A DNA stretch of 64,000 bases, from contig NC_088301.1 of the NCBI RefSeq assembly GCF_032854445.1, positions 57,984,512-58,048,511 on the forward strand, given 5' to 3'. The notes beneath the pieces were generated by a model that did not search any database, was not told where the DNA came from, and worked only from the letters and a program-made list of their open reading frames with translations. This stretch comes from Liolophura sinensis. Its lineage: Eukaryota; Mollusca; Polyplacophora; Chitonida; Chitonidae. Positions within the stretch are counted from its first letter, which is position 1. Each line of letters starts with the position of its first letter. This document shows positions 1 to 13,695 of the stretch, piece after piece. The translations under genes and the position numbers were made by a program.

Positions 1-3000
1 CACTTTGACTTTGAGTGGCTCTGGCTGCCTTATACGATCTTTCCGAACGCCTTGTCTAAGTCCTTTCTTAGGCTATAATAAATTTTCTATTTTTCTTGTT
101 GCGATGGAATTATTTCCCCTCTGTAGCACAAAACTGAGCGCGTGTGTGTGCGTGTTTTTTTTTCTTTCACAAGGCTTGTTGCTCTCTCCTTTTTTCATAA
201 GGGTGTGAATTATATCACCGTTTATACGTATACAGTTGTTGTCAGATCACCGTGGAGACGGAGTGCTATGTAATCCTTTGTCTTTCTGCGATTTCAACAT
301 TGCCGTTTTAGTTTGCATGGTCCTATAAATATGCATATAATCAATTTTTCCCCCATTTTGATCTGCCTATAAACATATTCTCTGTTTGAATCTGGAACCA
401 CGGGAATGTCGTTTCCTTCGAAACTTGTCTGATAATGAAATGCTATATTCAAACTACACAGTTTCTTGTAAAAAGTTGGCAAAATTCTGTATTCCTTGGG
501 CTGAGTTCAACGGATATGTGTGATCAGGTGCCAATTATCACCCTGAAGCCACAGCTTCTGTTCCAGGATCCCATACATGTACATTGGTTTTCTGTGTTTC
601 CCCTGTGTTCTATATTGTCTACACCACATTTATATGTCCAAAAGATAGCTAACTAATAAAGCAACAATAGAAGGAACAGTTCCAGTTGTTAGCAATGAAC
701 AGAGCAAAAAGCCAAGTACCAGATGCGTACCGGCCTTACCTAAGAGACTAATTACAGATTATGTTACCCAACACGAGTGGAGTGGTACATCAATGACTTT
801 GGCATTCACTCATTGCGGGAATAATCAGCAATAATTAGAATGCAGCTTTACTAAAGCTGTGAATATTAAAAGATTCCAAATATGTATTCCAAATCATTTG
901 CGTTAATAAGATCTGTCCCTCTCCGCCTGCTGTGTTTAGTTATGTGAGTAGTAATATACAAAGTAACCTGTAACATCTGCAAATGGTCAAAGCGGGCGTC
1001 CTTATTCTCTCAAAAGTTGTGCCTACGGCACGATTGAACCTCCTTTATAAGAGTCAGACAGGTGCGGTGAAATAAAATATTATAGTCTTACCATATATAT
1101 TACAGGCTTACAACATATATTACAGTTTCACCATATATACTTTTGCCTGCAAAACATTAATATACGTCAGCAGGAAATTTAGCATGTATTCTATTCTATT
1201 GTTTTTCATGATGCTTTGGATACACGGTGGTGTTTGCCATTGGAAAAAAGTAAGCGTTTGACAGCAAACAACAGCTGCGTATATACTTACACAATGGTTG
1301 TTGGTAAAATGACTCACACAATGTTATAGTTATATGCGAAAATCGGAGCGTCACTTGTTCGTTTTGTCTTGGTTAACAGTACGAACACTGCACGTATAAA
1401 CTTTACTTAATTTTCACCACGTGGGCATCAGGTTTACAATACTAAAAGGATATATGTTCAATTTGTTGAGAGCCTGTGAGTGACCGTTTCTGCACAGATA
1501 TTCTAAAACACTATTAGAAATCAATGTTAAGGCATGATCTTCCGGGATTTGACATAATTGTCCTAACCGTGCTTTAGCTGTCTGTGAAAAGTGCTTTTTT
1601 AGCTTAAGGTTTACGCAGCTGCATGCTTATTTCGTTACATATTGAATATCGAAATGAATAATACGTACGTTAAGGAAGAATTGATTCCAGTTTTAACTCT
1701 TACATATAGTTATATACGAGCTACGAACTGTCGAGTGTGGACAGCAAGAGCAAAGAGTATACCACGTCAGGTAATCTTACGTGTAAGTTTAGTTGCATAC
1801 TTTTGCAACTTGTAAGTTATGCCCCTGCTTTTAACATACACACGAAAATCGCAAGTGTTTTATCAACATCTAACTAAGTGCACCCCTTGGCATTAGTCTA
1901 GTGGATTTGGAGCATAGACACCGACACATGTAACTTAAAATCTATCCTGGAACCGAGTATGTAAGGTGAGGGTGCGCTGTTCAGCGGGGGAAATTAAATC
2001 TGACCTTTGATGAAAATGCATAACATAAATACCGATGTAAGTCTCGTATAGGTTGTGCTTCCGTACCTTCTGTGTAGTTACAGCGGCGAAGAACCTACGA
2101 GAGAACATCGAGCATTTAATCGCTCTATATCGTCCTATACCTCGGCCAGACGGCTATAGTATATACAAAGGGACGGCGGCGTTACAATCGAAAAGCAGAT
2201 AGAGGCGATCGCACAATGCCGTTCTATAGAATTTTGAAGAACTTGGCCAAAGCGGTTTAAAGTACGCCTTCAACCTGGGGCTGTCACAGGTGAAGTCAAA
2301 ACGATTATGGCATACATTCAGCCAATGACTTTCGCGAATAAAGCCTACATCTATATAAAATGCGTTGTTAATAAATTTAAATTTCTGTCAGCAGCTGTTG
2401 TAAAGTTCTTTTTGTAAGAAAAATGCCATTCATATTAAAATAGCAAGTTTAGAAAAACAGGAAATGGTCCACTTCAGGTGTCACAATCTGCACAATTTTC
2501 CAGGCCCAGAGAACCCTGTAATATCATACTCAAAGAGTTTCTACATGGCCACTTGGTGTTGAAGTTAAAAGAGGCATAAATGCAGCTGCATGTAAGTTAC
2601 TTCCGATTTCACCTGTGATAACTTACAGCTTTTAACCTTTCGCCCCCATTATATGCCTCCCATCGTATATCAGATAGTACATATGGTGTATATTATCCAA
2701 AACTTTGTCATTATATAAATCCTAGTATACACATGTTTCGTCACCTATATTTCCGGGCATGAAATAAATATCGGCCCATGTCACAGCACAGCAACACATT
2801 CCGATCGTAGATTGATGAAGTGTTGTGATAGATGATTGTGCCGACTGCTGCCTGCATTGGACATCGCGTGGGGGCATACCACCCGTCGGGCAGTTAAAAT
2901 AGTTAGTTATAGATCGAGATCCAGGAAGATTGGGGTAAATAGAAATCGTGATGAGCAAACATCTCCGTGTGCAAGTCAATTTCTTCCGTCGGAGTGAGAG

Positions 3001-3880
3001 ACAGGGTTCAGGCCTATAGGGTTAGGCAACAGGCATTATTAACCTCAAGAGCCAGTAGGCCTGTATAACTGCTTAACTTTTCACTGAACAACCATCATCA
3101 TATAACTTTAAGGCACATCCTTGGTTGGTCTTAAAAGACTTCGCAAAGACACTTTGTCTATAACTGAGTCCATATATCCATCACTCACATCAGTAATTTG
3201 ACATAATAGTACATGAGCAGTAAAAAAATAACTCACCGAGCAGGAAAAAGGGCGGTAACAGATCAGGTAGGCCCTTCATCTCGCGGAGGTCCTTCTTTTA
3301 TCTACTCGCAACATCAGATACTCCACGGCAAATAAACTCGGCACACAGGGAGGCTAACTGAACAGCCGAGGAATGCTCATTTTTGGTAACCCAGTAAGTG
3401 AGTGCACGAGCCAGGACGTTGTGCCTCTCAAGCCGACAGCCGCAGAGCCCTGACTGATAGCTGCGCACGAGACAAACCCCAGCTTAACTTGTACAGATGC
3501 GCCTTTTTGATATACACCCTTGTCTTAGGTGTAAGAGGATAGTGGTCCTTACTTAGACCCAGCCGTGTCTGAAGCGAACAGAGGAGGGCTACTGCTTTTC
3601 TCCCAGCCTCTCCGACAGTCTTTCACAGCGCCCTGGAAACGGAGGCCAGCTTTTAGTCGATTGAAATTCCCATCTACTACAGCACAACAACGCCACGTGC
3701 GGGCTAACTATTAATAGCGTGTCTTGAAAGCTTCAGGGGTGAATTGCCCACTCGGGATCTTCCCGTGATACCTTGCGCAGTGTGGTCAGTGGAGAGTCGA
3801 TAATCAATACGACTTTACTTCACTTTTCGGGAAATTTTGAGGAAAGATTGGAGTAAAATTTGACAAGACCGTGCGAGATG

Positions 3881-3919
3881 TGCTCTGGCTGATGCTCTGG
3901 CTGATGCTCTGGCTGATGC
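3881..3919. repeat. Short 12-bp tandem repeat
   Basis: The 12-base unit TGCTCTGGCTGA occurs three times in direct tandem. It lies in non-coding sequence. Confidence 0.8.
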
Positions 3920-5499
3920 CATTCCGGCCACATCTCTTATAAGCGAGCCTCTCTCACATCAGCTGTTGTCTTTATTGACACAACCTAGGTACACAAACAC
4001 ACTGAGATTCGCTTACACAGAAACAGATGTTCAAAATAATGACACGGCGATACCTATATGTATATGCAGATGGCGCAAATGGGTAGCACTGATTTACGGG
4101 GCCCCTTTCTTCCACCTTCTGTCACTGTGCCTATTTGTACGGCGCCCCATTTCATTACAGCCGAGTTTGCCTCCATGCTGCGCTGCCATAATAACTGTCA
4201 TTATGCCTTATTCACGGATAAACGGTCGTGGGCTAACCCCGTAATCACGGTAAAATTGCGACCAAAATCAGGTGACGATTTAACTGACAAATTAGGTTAC
4301 ATGTATCCCTCTATCCATTTCAACATTTAATGCACACGCATGTTGTCTCTCCGACATCCGCTTATATCGCGCCGTAAGCACGTTTGTAATCTGTGTTACT
4401 GAGTCATTCTACTTTATTGTACATTACCTATACGTTATACAGTTGTATTAATTCATTTTGATATTTTACACTTGCCCATATTACTGAACTAGTATTTTTA
4501 TCTCACCTTCCTTGTAGGGTGTCATCGATGCAATGTGGGAGACTATGTCATGTATATAATAATATCATGACACCTAAACAGTGGTAAAAGAATATTCTTT
4601 GTTGTAGAGAAAAACGTTATGTACAAGGAGCTCAAAGAAACATGATGATTAGTTGCATTCATACAGAAGTCAAGGTTTTATCCGAACAGCTCCAAACAGC
4701 TTCAAATGTGGTATTGGGCAACCCACTATAGCATGGACAGAATTAAGTACTATATATCTAGCTAATACTGTTCTATGCCTGTGTCATGAAGTCCATGTGC
4801 AATGTACAGTATCTTCTTTATATGACCTAAGGGCCTAAGTTTATTCCACTTGAGGTTTATATTATATCGATAATCTAAATGTCCATATTTATTTCCATTA
4901 ACCGAATATTCTAAATTCTATTCGTAACTGTTATAGATTTAATAGATAAAAGTCTAACTTCCATCGACTATTGGGTGTTAAAATGTTTTATTACCAAAGA
5001 TTTCAATGATCAAGAGATATATATCCACAGGCGTGTGGTACATCCCGGTATACGTGGACACCACAGCCTTGTCTCCGTATGACATACTTCCTGTATTACT
5101 AGCCATTACATTTTCATTTTCACAAACATATTAGATATATTCAGGTCGTCAGTGAAAGGAAGCCTAAATTACAGCTAAGATTGGAATAAATTTTAGCCTT
5201 CATCCCAGTTTTGTTTTACGAACATACAACAATGCACCAAAGATATCATTGATAATATGACAAAAACAAATGAACCATATTAGTATGTAAGTACAGGAAG
5301 GCCATTGTAAAAAGGAGCAAGATATTTGTATACATTCATGTAGGTATTTTTTGAATTATAACATTTACCAAGCTGCCTATGGTGTAAGGCTCATCTGCGT
5401 TAACACCAGTAGTGAAGTTTAAGTGTACACATGTTCATCATCTCCTGTGAAAATACCTACAAATGAACCATACCAAGTATGAACATCATGTTCCAGCAA

Positions 5500-5725
5500 T
5501 ATAAAATGCTAAATCATGCACATTAGACCAGAGTCACCACGACACTGTGTATGATATTTGGCAAAAGGTCTCACATGTATAGCCAGTGAAATCTGGCCTC
5601 TTGTCAAATTAGCTCATTTATAGGGCTTTAATATAACTGTTCATGGAAACGTTTAGACAACAGCAAACATAAACTATAGCCCCTATAGCACAATGGTTTA
5701 AGTAGAGTTGTATGGGGGAAATGGT
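5500..5725 (+). repeat. Interspersed repeat, family C copy 1
   Basis: Diverged copy of a repeat also found at about 18090-18290, 20370-20560 and 21690-21960, with a fragment at about 25010-25060. Shared landmarks in order are an ACCAGAG..CACGACAC.GTGT block, GGCAAA.GGTC.CACA, GTGAAAT..GGCCTCTTGTCA, a CTCATTTA..G.TTTA block and AACTGTTCATGGA. No coding capacity was seen. The transposon class is unknown. Confidence 0.6.
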
Positions 5726-7244
5726 GTGAAACAATTTTGTTAGACATCACTTGTTTGGAATTCCTCAAACGCTGAGTACTTACCATGCACTTTTAATAAA
5801 CATTCAAGTCAAAAATACAATGTTTCTATGGTATATATCAAATTATGCTTACATGTGTACATGTAATGTTTTATTGTCGAACTAGGATGTTCTACATGGA
5901 TGTATTGCCTTGTAGTGATCCTTGTTTTTATTATAGCCAGTAAATGTGGCCTAAACAGTTATCAAACCTATATAAACAAACCTATGTAAACAGTTCATTA
6001 TTGTCTGCGTCATACTGAAATATGTTTTGCAATGAACATGTGTTAGAAGGTGGGAACTAACACTTCTTTCTCTCAACAACTGAGCCGGTTCAGAGCACCA
6101 ACCTGACTTGGTGCAGCTAGGTATAATTCTAAATGGTAACTCCTCTTGAGCGGTAGGGTATTATATTTTTTATTTTGAACAAACGATTTCTTGAAACAAA
6201 AAGCGGTCTGGTCTTCGTGTGGTTTTTCACAGGCGAACAGTCAAAACAGTCATAAAACAAAACTGCAAGCAGAGCCACATAACAGAACCATACAGAGACA
6301 AATTATCTCATCCTTAGGAAATTATATAAAACTGGTATGTTCTAGCAAGGATGGAAATTTTTCTCGCTTTACGTTTGTAGCTTTCCTTTCCTGAAGCAAA
6401 TCCAGTAGCCAATTGAAGTGGTGGCCGAAGAAGAAGTGGGATTTTAGAGATTTAGTTTAGCTAAGCAAGTTTTATCTACAAAGGGTGCATAGTTTAGGTG
6501 TGGCCTGGTTGGGTTAGCTAGACTGCCCATGCATATCTGCATGTTTTCTGTTCTGGACTACTTCTCGAGTGTGTGCACTGTAGAGATTCCTCCAGCTCAC
6601 CGTGCACAATATAAACTCATCGTTTTTCATCTGATGAAATATGGTAAGGCTCGTTCTGCTGCCATGTAGTTGACATCTAACTATACATCATCTGACACAC
6701 AAGCACAGAATATATAATTCACTGTTTACATAAGTAAAGATGCTAATTCTTTGATTATGAATATTAGGATAAAAACATAATGAAGTGCTTAAAAATGGTC
6801 TCAATCACAGCAGCGTTTGTTTGGTATACATAAATTAATGTTGAAGCACCAATAGCAGCGTGTAGGCCTATGTGCCTTCGTTCTCGCGACAGACGCGTCT
6901 TTCGACTCGCATCCATCAGATCTCATGCATTACAGCACGCAACGATACTGTCAAGAGATCCGCCGCTTGGCTCTATCATAATCCATCAGCGATCTTAAGG
7001 CTGTCGGCATCCTCGATCTGACAGTTCCTGTGGCTTGCTCGGCATGCTGTCCGCACAAACCTACAGACGTCTTGATGTATGGCAACGCCGGATGTCCGTC
7101 GGCAGCGGGGCGAACCAAGGCTTCCGCGCACAAATGGCCATGACAGAAGTTGTCTCAGTTCGCCTACATAGGCTATAAATTTGTGGATAAGAAGTCAATT
7201 GTGTAATTTTATTATGTGTATATTTGGGATTGGAATTGTGGAGC

Positions 7245-7935
7245 GTTGCAACAGTACTGGTAACATCACTAACTACTGTGATGTTGTTAAACAGTACTAT
7301 CAACTGTAATGTAACTGAACAGTGCTGCCTACTGTGATGTGGATAAACAGTACTGTATACTGTGGTTTAGCTAAACAGTGCTGACTACTGTGATGTGGAT
7401 AAACAGTACTGTATACTGTGGTTTAGCTAAACAGTACTGTCTACTGTGACGTAGATACACAGTACTGGCTATACTGTGATGTCGCTAAACAGTACTGGCT
7501 ATACTGTGACGTTGCTGTGCAGTACTGGCTATACTGCGATATTGCTAAACAGTAATGGTTATGCTGTGATGTTGCTGTACAGCACTGGGTATACTGTGAT
7601 GTTGCTAAACAGTACTTGCTATACCGTGATGTTGCTAAACAGTACTGGCTATACTGTGATGTTGCTGTATTTATTTTGTTTTACGCCGTACTCAAGAGTT
7701 TTTCACGGCGGCCAGCATTATGGTAAGGTGATGTTGCTGTATAGTACTGGCTATACTGTGATGTGACTAAACAGCACTGGCTGTACTTTGATGTTGCTAA
7801 ACAGTACTGGCTATACCTTGATATTGCTGTACAGTACGGGCTACACTGTTATGTTGCTAAAGGGTACTGGCTATACTGTTATGTTGCTGTACAGTACTGG
7901 CCATACTGTGATGTTGCTAAACTGTGGTGTAGATA
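7245..7935. repeat. 30-bp minisatellite
   Basis: Tandem array of a unit close to AAACAGTACTGGCTATACTG followed by TGATGTTGCT (30 bp), diverged at the edges and most regular from about 7460 to 7920. Because 30 is divisible by three, one + strand frame (7476-7766) stays open as a degenerate ten-residue repeat (S-T-G-Y-T-V-M-L-L). I read this as a by-product of unit length, not a gene. The array is interrupted by a SINE-tail fragment at about 7668-7727. Confidence 0.85.
7668..7727 (-). mobile_element. 5'-truncated SINE tail inside the minisatellite
   Basis: Read on the - strand, the sequence matches the 3' part of the SINE at 17012-17285: a GCTGGCCGCCGT block, then CTTGAGTACGGCGTAAAAC and an AAATAAAT-like end. 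It is flanked on both sides by TGATGTTGCTGTAT, which could be a target-site duplication or simply two adjacent repeat units. Confidence 0.75.
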
Positions 7936-10900
7936 AAACAGTACAGTCCAATGTGGGTAGCTAAACGGTGCCATCTATTGTGATGGTGCTGTCCATTTTG
8001 ATGTTGCTGAATGGTGTTGTCTGCTGCGGTGTAGCCACACGTTCAAAAGACACAGTGACGCTTTGAGTCGAGAGTTCAAAATATGGTGGTGTACGTCTGC
8101 TTGCGTGGCATCTGAGAAATAGCGACAAGCCTTATCGAGAATCATACCGAATCTATAAAGAAGGTGGGACTCAATAGTAAAATTTATTAAGATTGATTAA
8201 ACTATATATTTTCAGGTAATGGTGTAAAAAAACACAATTTTGCAGATTTTGATTATATCGCTTAGGAAGAGCAAAGAGCATTCTGCAGAGGTTGATATAT
8301 ACAGAAGCACCTTTTTTAAAAACTTACATCATAGTATCCTTAAGGTTCGTTTGAAGAAATGTCTGGCTTGGAGGAAGAGAATGTTCTATAAATAATCGGT
8401 TCTTGAGATTTTATGAAGGGAGATTTTGCTTCCTCTTGGCGCCGTGATAGCGATCTATTATCGTATGCGCAGTGGATAAAGAACATTGACGATGGCTGTC
8501 TTTACGTTGTCTTTATGATGTTCCGATCTTGTTCAGGCATGTTTTCTTCTCTGGCAGGACGATGAGATAATGATCAACCCGCTAAGAGTTTTAGAGAGCC
8601 TCTTCCACGCACGATACCGAGTTGCCAAGGTAACGAAGATGGCATCCTACACGGGCGGAAACAAGAAATGTATTGATTAATACCTATTATATCTCTACCC
8701 ATGACCGTATCGATCAGGGAAAGGAAGGATTGAGAGAAATGTAGGGTACAGTCAGTGGTTCTTAAGAAAGGTAATTTTCCTGGCCCCTAATAACACGCCA
8801 GCTCCTTCCGCCAGAAATCTTACTGGTGATCGAACGGCACTGTGACCACTTATCCACCCGATACACGAAACAAGACAAAGCACTCGTATTATTCTTTCTT
8901 TGAAGTAGACAGGGCATTGCCAGTAAGCTTCTGTGTTACACTGTATGGACCATAAAAATGCTGGCTGTTTTCGTCTCTTCTTTTCATCTTTCTTTTCAAC
9001 CTTCAGCTCTATAAAGGTTTTCCAGAATGAAAGCTTCTTGTCACTAAGAAAATTGCATCAATAAGCTCGTGATTCCACACACAGACGAGGTCCACTTGCC
9101 CAAGGCCACTTTCTCAATCATGGTGTGGATCGACTTGATTGGATGAAACGGGTCTCCTCTCACATGCCTTTAATTAATGAACAAATTATAGCCATGTATC
9201 CACATACCCCTCTACACTCTATCTCATTGTTTCTCATTGTTAGGTAATCAAAATATGGCCCTTCACAGTACCGCCATAAATAAATCTATAAACTAATCCC
9301 CTTTATTCACCAGACAATTTTATTCCTTAAAATAAATCACTAACTGCATGAGAAACTGCATGAGTACTGCACCAAGATCGTCAACTTTCGGAAAAGAATC
9401 TTGATGCTTATTCGAGGTATATCTGCGTCGTACTTAATAATTCGATCCAGATGCTTCGTATGAACTTGTATATAAGCACTGGCTATTATGATCAGTATTT
9501 AAGCTTATATATGTGCTCGAGTTAAGATCTCTCAACTCCATTTCCAACTGTCATCCGTTTATAGGACACTACAGTCAAAACCGGGCAAGTACAATTCATT
9601 AAACAACTATAAAATACTGTCAGTTCTACCAAAAAGAAAAGCTGCAAGATAAAGATTCAGATAAAAGCTCATTCGCTAATATAAATAAAGACTTATATAT
9701 TTGTTAAACATATTTAATCTTTGTTTTAACATTATGTGAATGCATTGCGAAACAATACTGTCGCTGCTTTCAGAGATAACTTCCCTAAGACAAAGATAAC
9801 AATGTACATGTGCATTCAATTCCAGATCCAAAGGATTACAACTTTGTACAGTACTCTTTAGGTAGATAGAGTCACTGCCGTTTTTTTTTACCCTTTATGT
9901 AAGCATTGGGAATTGTTATATTTTTCATAATTGTATAATGCCGTTTGTGATAATTCAGCATTATGATGATTTCACAACATCAATATCGTCTGTACTAAAT
10001 CTTACAGGTGTATATACTCGTTTTTTGTGTATATTTAGTGTGTGACTGTTGAAATGGATTCACAAACAAAACTATCACTGTAACATTCCACGATGCTTAT
10101 GTAGAGAAGGATAAATTTATAAACTATGTGTCGAAAATGAAGTCGTGGTGATATTTAAACAGATGTGACATGGACAGGGAATGGGCATTCTATGGCGATA
10201 ATGGAAGGCCAATTTCCAAAACGATATCAAACCTAACCACTAAAGAACGGAGATAGTAAATGAAGGCATTAGGCCAGCTTAGTCCAAAGAGATGCCATTT
10301 AGGGCGCTTTCTATCACGTCAGAAAGACACAATCTGCTTGTTATGATCCCCCAAACATTGGCATCTGGTTTCCACAGCAAACAGACCATTCTATTTATAT
10401 CGAAATTGTATCTCCGCCTATTGCGATTGTCCACACACATTTTATGTTAATGTTATTCAACACGATACATCTCCGTTGAATTCCGTATATGCTGTAAACT
10501 CATTTACTGAATGTTATCGTATATGTTCAAACGTTGGACTTGTCTACGCATCTGCAACTGGCTTGTACTATGGTCTTTGTGGAGTCCAAATTTATAAACA
10601 CTTGCACTCCAGGCAATGCTCACCTCCAAGCGAGCATGCCACAAGCATCGTTGTCATAGGTTAAATTCTAAAAGTCAACATTTCAAACCATTAAAAATCG
10701 AGAGATATCAGTGCAGTGAAATGTCGGAAATACGGACTAAGCCTAAACATGTTTGTAGTACTGTTCTTACATCGCAAACCACAGTTCATCTGTTTTCAAG
10801 CGCGAAACTTGCAAAAACAAAATCGTCTTGCCTGAAGGATAACCTGCTCTTAGATGTCTCTAAACAATACCTGAGTTATACAAAACTGAATAAATCAGAT

Positions 10901-13658
10901 ATTTTGCATATGGAGGAGAGTATTCTCCATTAGCACGCTGATAGTGCTCACCATTCTCATAAAGACACACACCAAAACTACTCCAATTTACGCAGTAAAA
11001 TCCGCGATATTAACGTCACCTTCTGACCAATCCAGGTATCACGCTAATCCATTTAGAACTAAGAACATGTTAAAGCGAGTTGTAACATTGTCATGAAGTT
11101 TTTCCATTTAATTTCCAGATCGTTGACACTTAAAAGTCTCTAAAAAGATACTACTTTTCAAAGCTCTTGCATGTGGCGCTCTCTTGGTATGGGCTCAGGT
11201 GAACTACATTTACCTGGCAAACCAATATGTTCTAGTCTGAACGTTACGTCAATAATGACAAAGTCTGCTACATTAGTTTCTTATCTAATGGCTTGTGACG
11301 TAACGGGACTTAGAATAACGACGTTTGGTTTATGTAGCACGATTATAATGAACAACTTCAAACATTTTAGAATTACAGTGCGCGAGAATTTACAGCTATT
11401 CTATTAGCGAGTTAAAAGCCATCCTTTCACTGCTTTGCGTAACCTACTACAAGGGGATAGCTATGGAACTCTGGAGGGATACTTCAGTTGGTTGGTCACC
11501 GCACTGGTCATAAACCATAAGACCAACTCCCCTAGAACATTCCTTGGTTCTTTCCGTTATCATTGAAACCTGCTAACAGTTTCTCTCTGTAACTGTTATG
11601 AATCCGTAATCCGTATATAATTTCTTACCTTATATACTTTCTTAGTTCTTAGTGGTGTTTTGCGATGAACGTTGTCTTGGAAATTGGGCTTGCGACTATT
11701 AATCTGGAATGTCCTTTTGGTTGAAGGCTGGTATACGAACGTCGGTCTCGACATCTAGATCCCCAACACATCGGTGAAAGTGGATGACTAAAACCTGCAA
11801 CCAGTGTACTGTTGTCGAGATACAGTGGCTTCCAACTCAGAACCTTTACCCAGGTTGTTACTTTACATCAGCCTGTATTTGTGCTGGTTTACATAAACAA
11901 AAAGGGTTGCCTTCAAAGATCTGCACACGCCGAACAAAAAGAAAGATCTTTCTCAGTGAAATTCTTAATATTGAACTTATGGTAAATCACTTTTTTCGAC
12001 TATCTGTTTCAAGAAATATGATCTTGCACAAAACCCATGTGTTACTTAAAACTGTGAATATCAGATGTGTTACACAGGCCGTGACTCTGTGCTTTCGTAA
12101 AGATAGAGTGTCGTCATGTCTGATCTATACGTGTGCACAAACAGTGTAAATAAATCAACATGGAGAACACAATTCTGGGACTTTAAAAATGGGAAAAAAC
12201 ATATTCTCTTACCTTTGATTTATCATCGGAACAATATTTATATTTTATCAGAGCAAGCCAATACGTTAACTAAGTATTTAATTAGAACAAAACAGTTACA
12301 TTAATAATGATAAAACTTTCAATAAATATATATGTACTCTTTTTCGAGATGTTTTTCTTTTTTACATATAATTATTGTGTAGAGATTTGTCAACATCTAT
12401 ACGTAAGGAGAATTGCCATAAACATTATTTACAAGCATCGAAACACATTTTTATGTGATAGGCAACTGAAAAAAAGAAAATCTATTTTATAAACATGGCA
12501 CACGAGGGAAGGGCATACTTTTCACTACAAGAAGGGAATTACTGTTTGCCAAGAAACTGGAGAACATTGTAAAGATGTGATTCAGTTGCTGAATGGGCGA
12601 TAATTAGATTACATGAACTCCTATGAGTAGTTTGTAAAGCTGTCGTATGAAGGTCATCCAGAGTAGCCGCCCTTAGTTTATAAAAGCAGAATCGATCCTC
12701 TCGCCATTTTCCGCGGTACCTTGCGAACAGAAACCTGGGAAATATTTGTACAAGCCCTTCAAATTTCGCAAATTAACAGTATCAAGAACTCAAGAAGAAC
12801 ATTATAAAGCTTACTGAAATCTACCGTTCGCCTGATCAAGGATACCTGGTAGCAGTGCTATGAGCTACAGCACAGGGATTGTGGGCTCTGAGATACACAC
12901 GCTATTTAGTTCTGTCTTGTGAAAATAATAATTATCGCAAAAAAATCGATTCATTGCATATCGTTTTCACAATATGTGTGAATAAGTGAATGCGGTAAAA
13001 TGAAAATACCTGTAAGTTGACACAGAAAATGAATTCGTATCCTAAAACGGAAATGAGATAACTTTCACCCTTAAGCTATGCTTTCCTGTTAGATAAACAA
13101 ATGACCAAAGGGAATGTAAGTCATTTAATAAAAGTTAAATCATAGTTACAATTTGGCTGGCGCAGTATTTAAGAAAATGCAAAACTTGAGTTTGAGGAAT
13201 AAACTATATCTGCTTTACTAGAGTATTTAATGCATTTTAAAATGACATCAGATTTATTAGAGGTTTTCATAGATGTTCGTAACAGCTGTTAACAATGCCA
13301 CCAATACCCTCTCTGGCAATAGAGCGCTTATGTGGACAACGAATTTACAACTTACATTATTTGTGAAATTGAGAAAGACGCTAACTCTGGTGTTTTCTTA
13401 AACTACACACACACAACATGACGGTTAGAGCTACGGCTATTGTCATTTGGGCTATTGTCGTAGCCGGTGTCAAACGATAAACCAGCACTACCGCCCTCCT
13501 TAAAACAACAGCACGTGATCAAGGGGTAAACAGCAGTGGGAAACACGGCTGAGAAGTTTTCGAACTTTAGATCGAAGAGACAGAGGACGTTAAGATTGTC
13601 GGGGTACACAGCTCTCTCCTTTCGAATAGTTTCAAGTAATTGTTTCTCGCCAGAGGCA
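7936..13658. other. Non-coding stretch, no gene recognised
   Basis: AT-rich intergenic sequence. Open frames of 60-120 codons at 10476-10933 and 11784-12492 have no recognisable motif. Part of 11540-11790 resembles 30360-30550 (shared blocks near GCGATTATTAATC, TTGGTTGA.GGCTGGTA and ACGAA.GTC), so it probably belongs to an old interspersed repeat. Nothing else can be supported. Confidence 0.55.
11600..11790 (+). repeat. Old interspersed repeat (pair with 30450-30545)
   Basis: Similarity by eye to the stretch around 30450-30545: CGATTATTAATC-like, then GGAA.GTC.TT.TTGGTTGA, then GGCTGGTA..ACGAA.GTC. Divergence is high and the ends are not defined. Confidence 0.4.
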
Positions 13659-13695
13659 ATGGATGACTCGCGTGGATTATTGGTTGTCTTCACAG
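13659..13695 (+). CDS. Secreted-protein gene, exon 1 (start, signal peptide part 1)
   Basis: Encodes residues 1-12 (MDDSRGLLVVFT) plus one base. The donor is ACAG|GTAAGG. The joined codon is G|GG = Gly13, which continues the hydrophobic core into exon 2. The reading frame is open upstream to an ATG at 13536, so the true 5' end is not fixed by sequence alone. Confidence 0.62.

Larger units (their letters stand above)
1..7229. other. Non-coding stretch, no gene recognised
   Basis: No open frame here exceeds about 100 codons and none resembles a family I know. Two overlapping frames of about 90 codons at 3966-4330 on the + strand, and two overlapping - strand frames at 6951-7303 in a locally GC-richer tract, are the only open stretches of note. 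Neither shows motifs or convincing splice context. A short tandem 12-bp repeat lies at about 3881-3919 and a diverged interspersed repeat at about 5500-5725. Small exons of an unrecognised gene could be missed here. Confidence 0.6.

Noticed and set aside
7476-7766. 96-codon frame with ten-residue repeats as a repetitive protein gene
   Set aside because: Explained by the 30-bp unit length and interrupted by a SINE-tail fragment.
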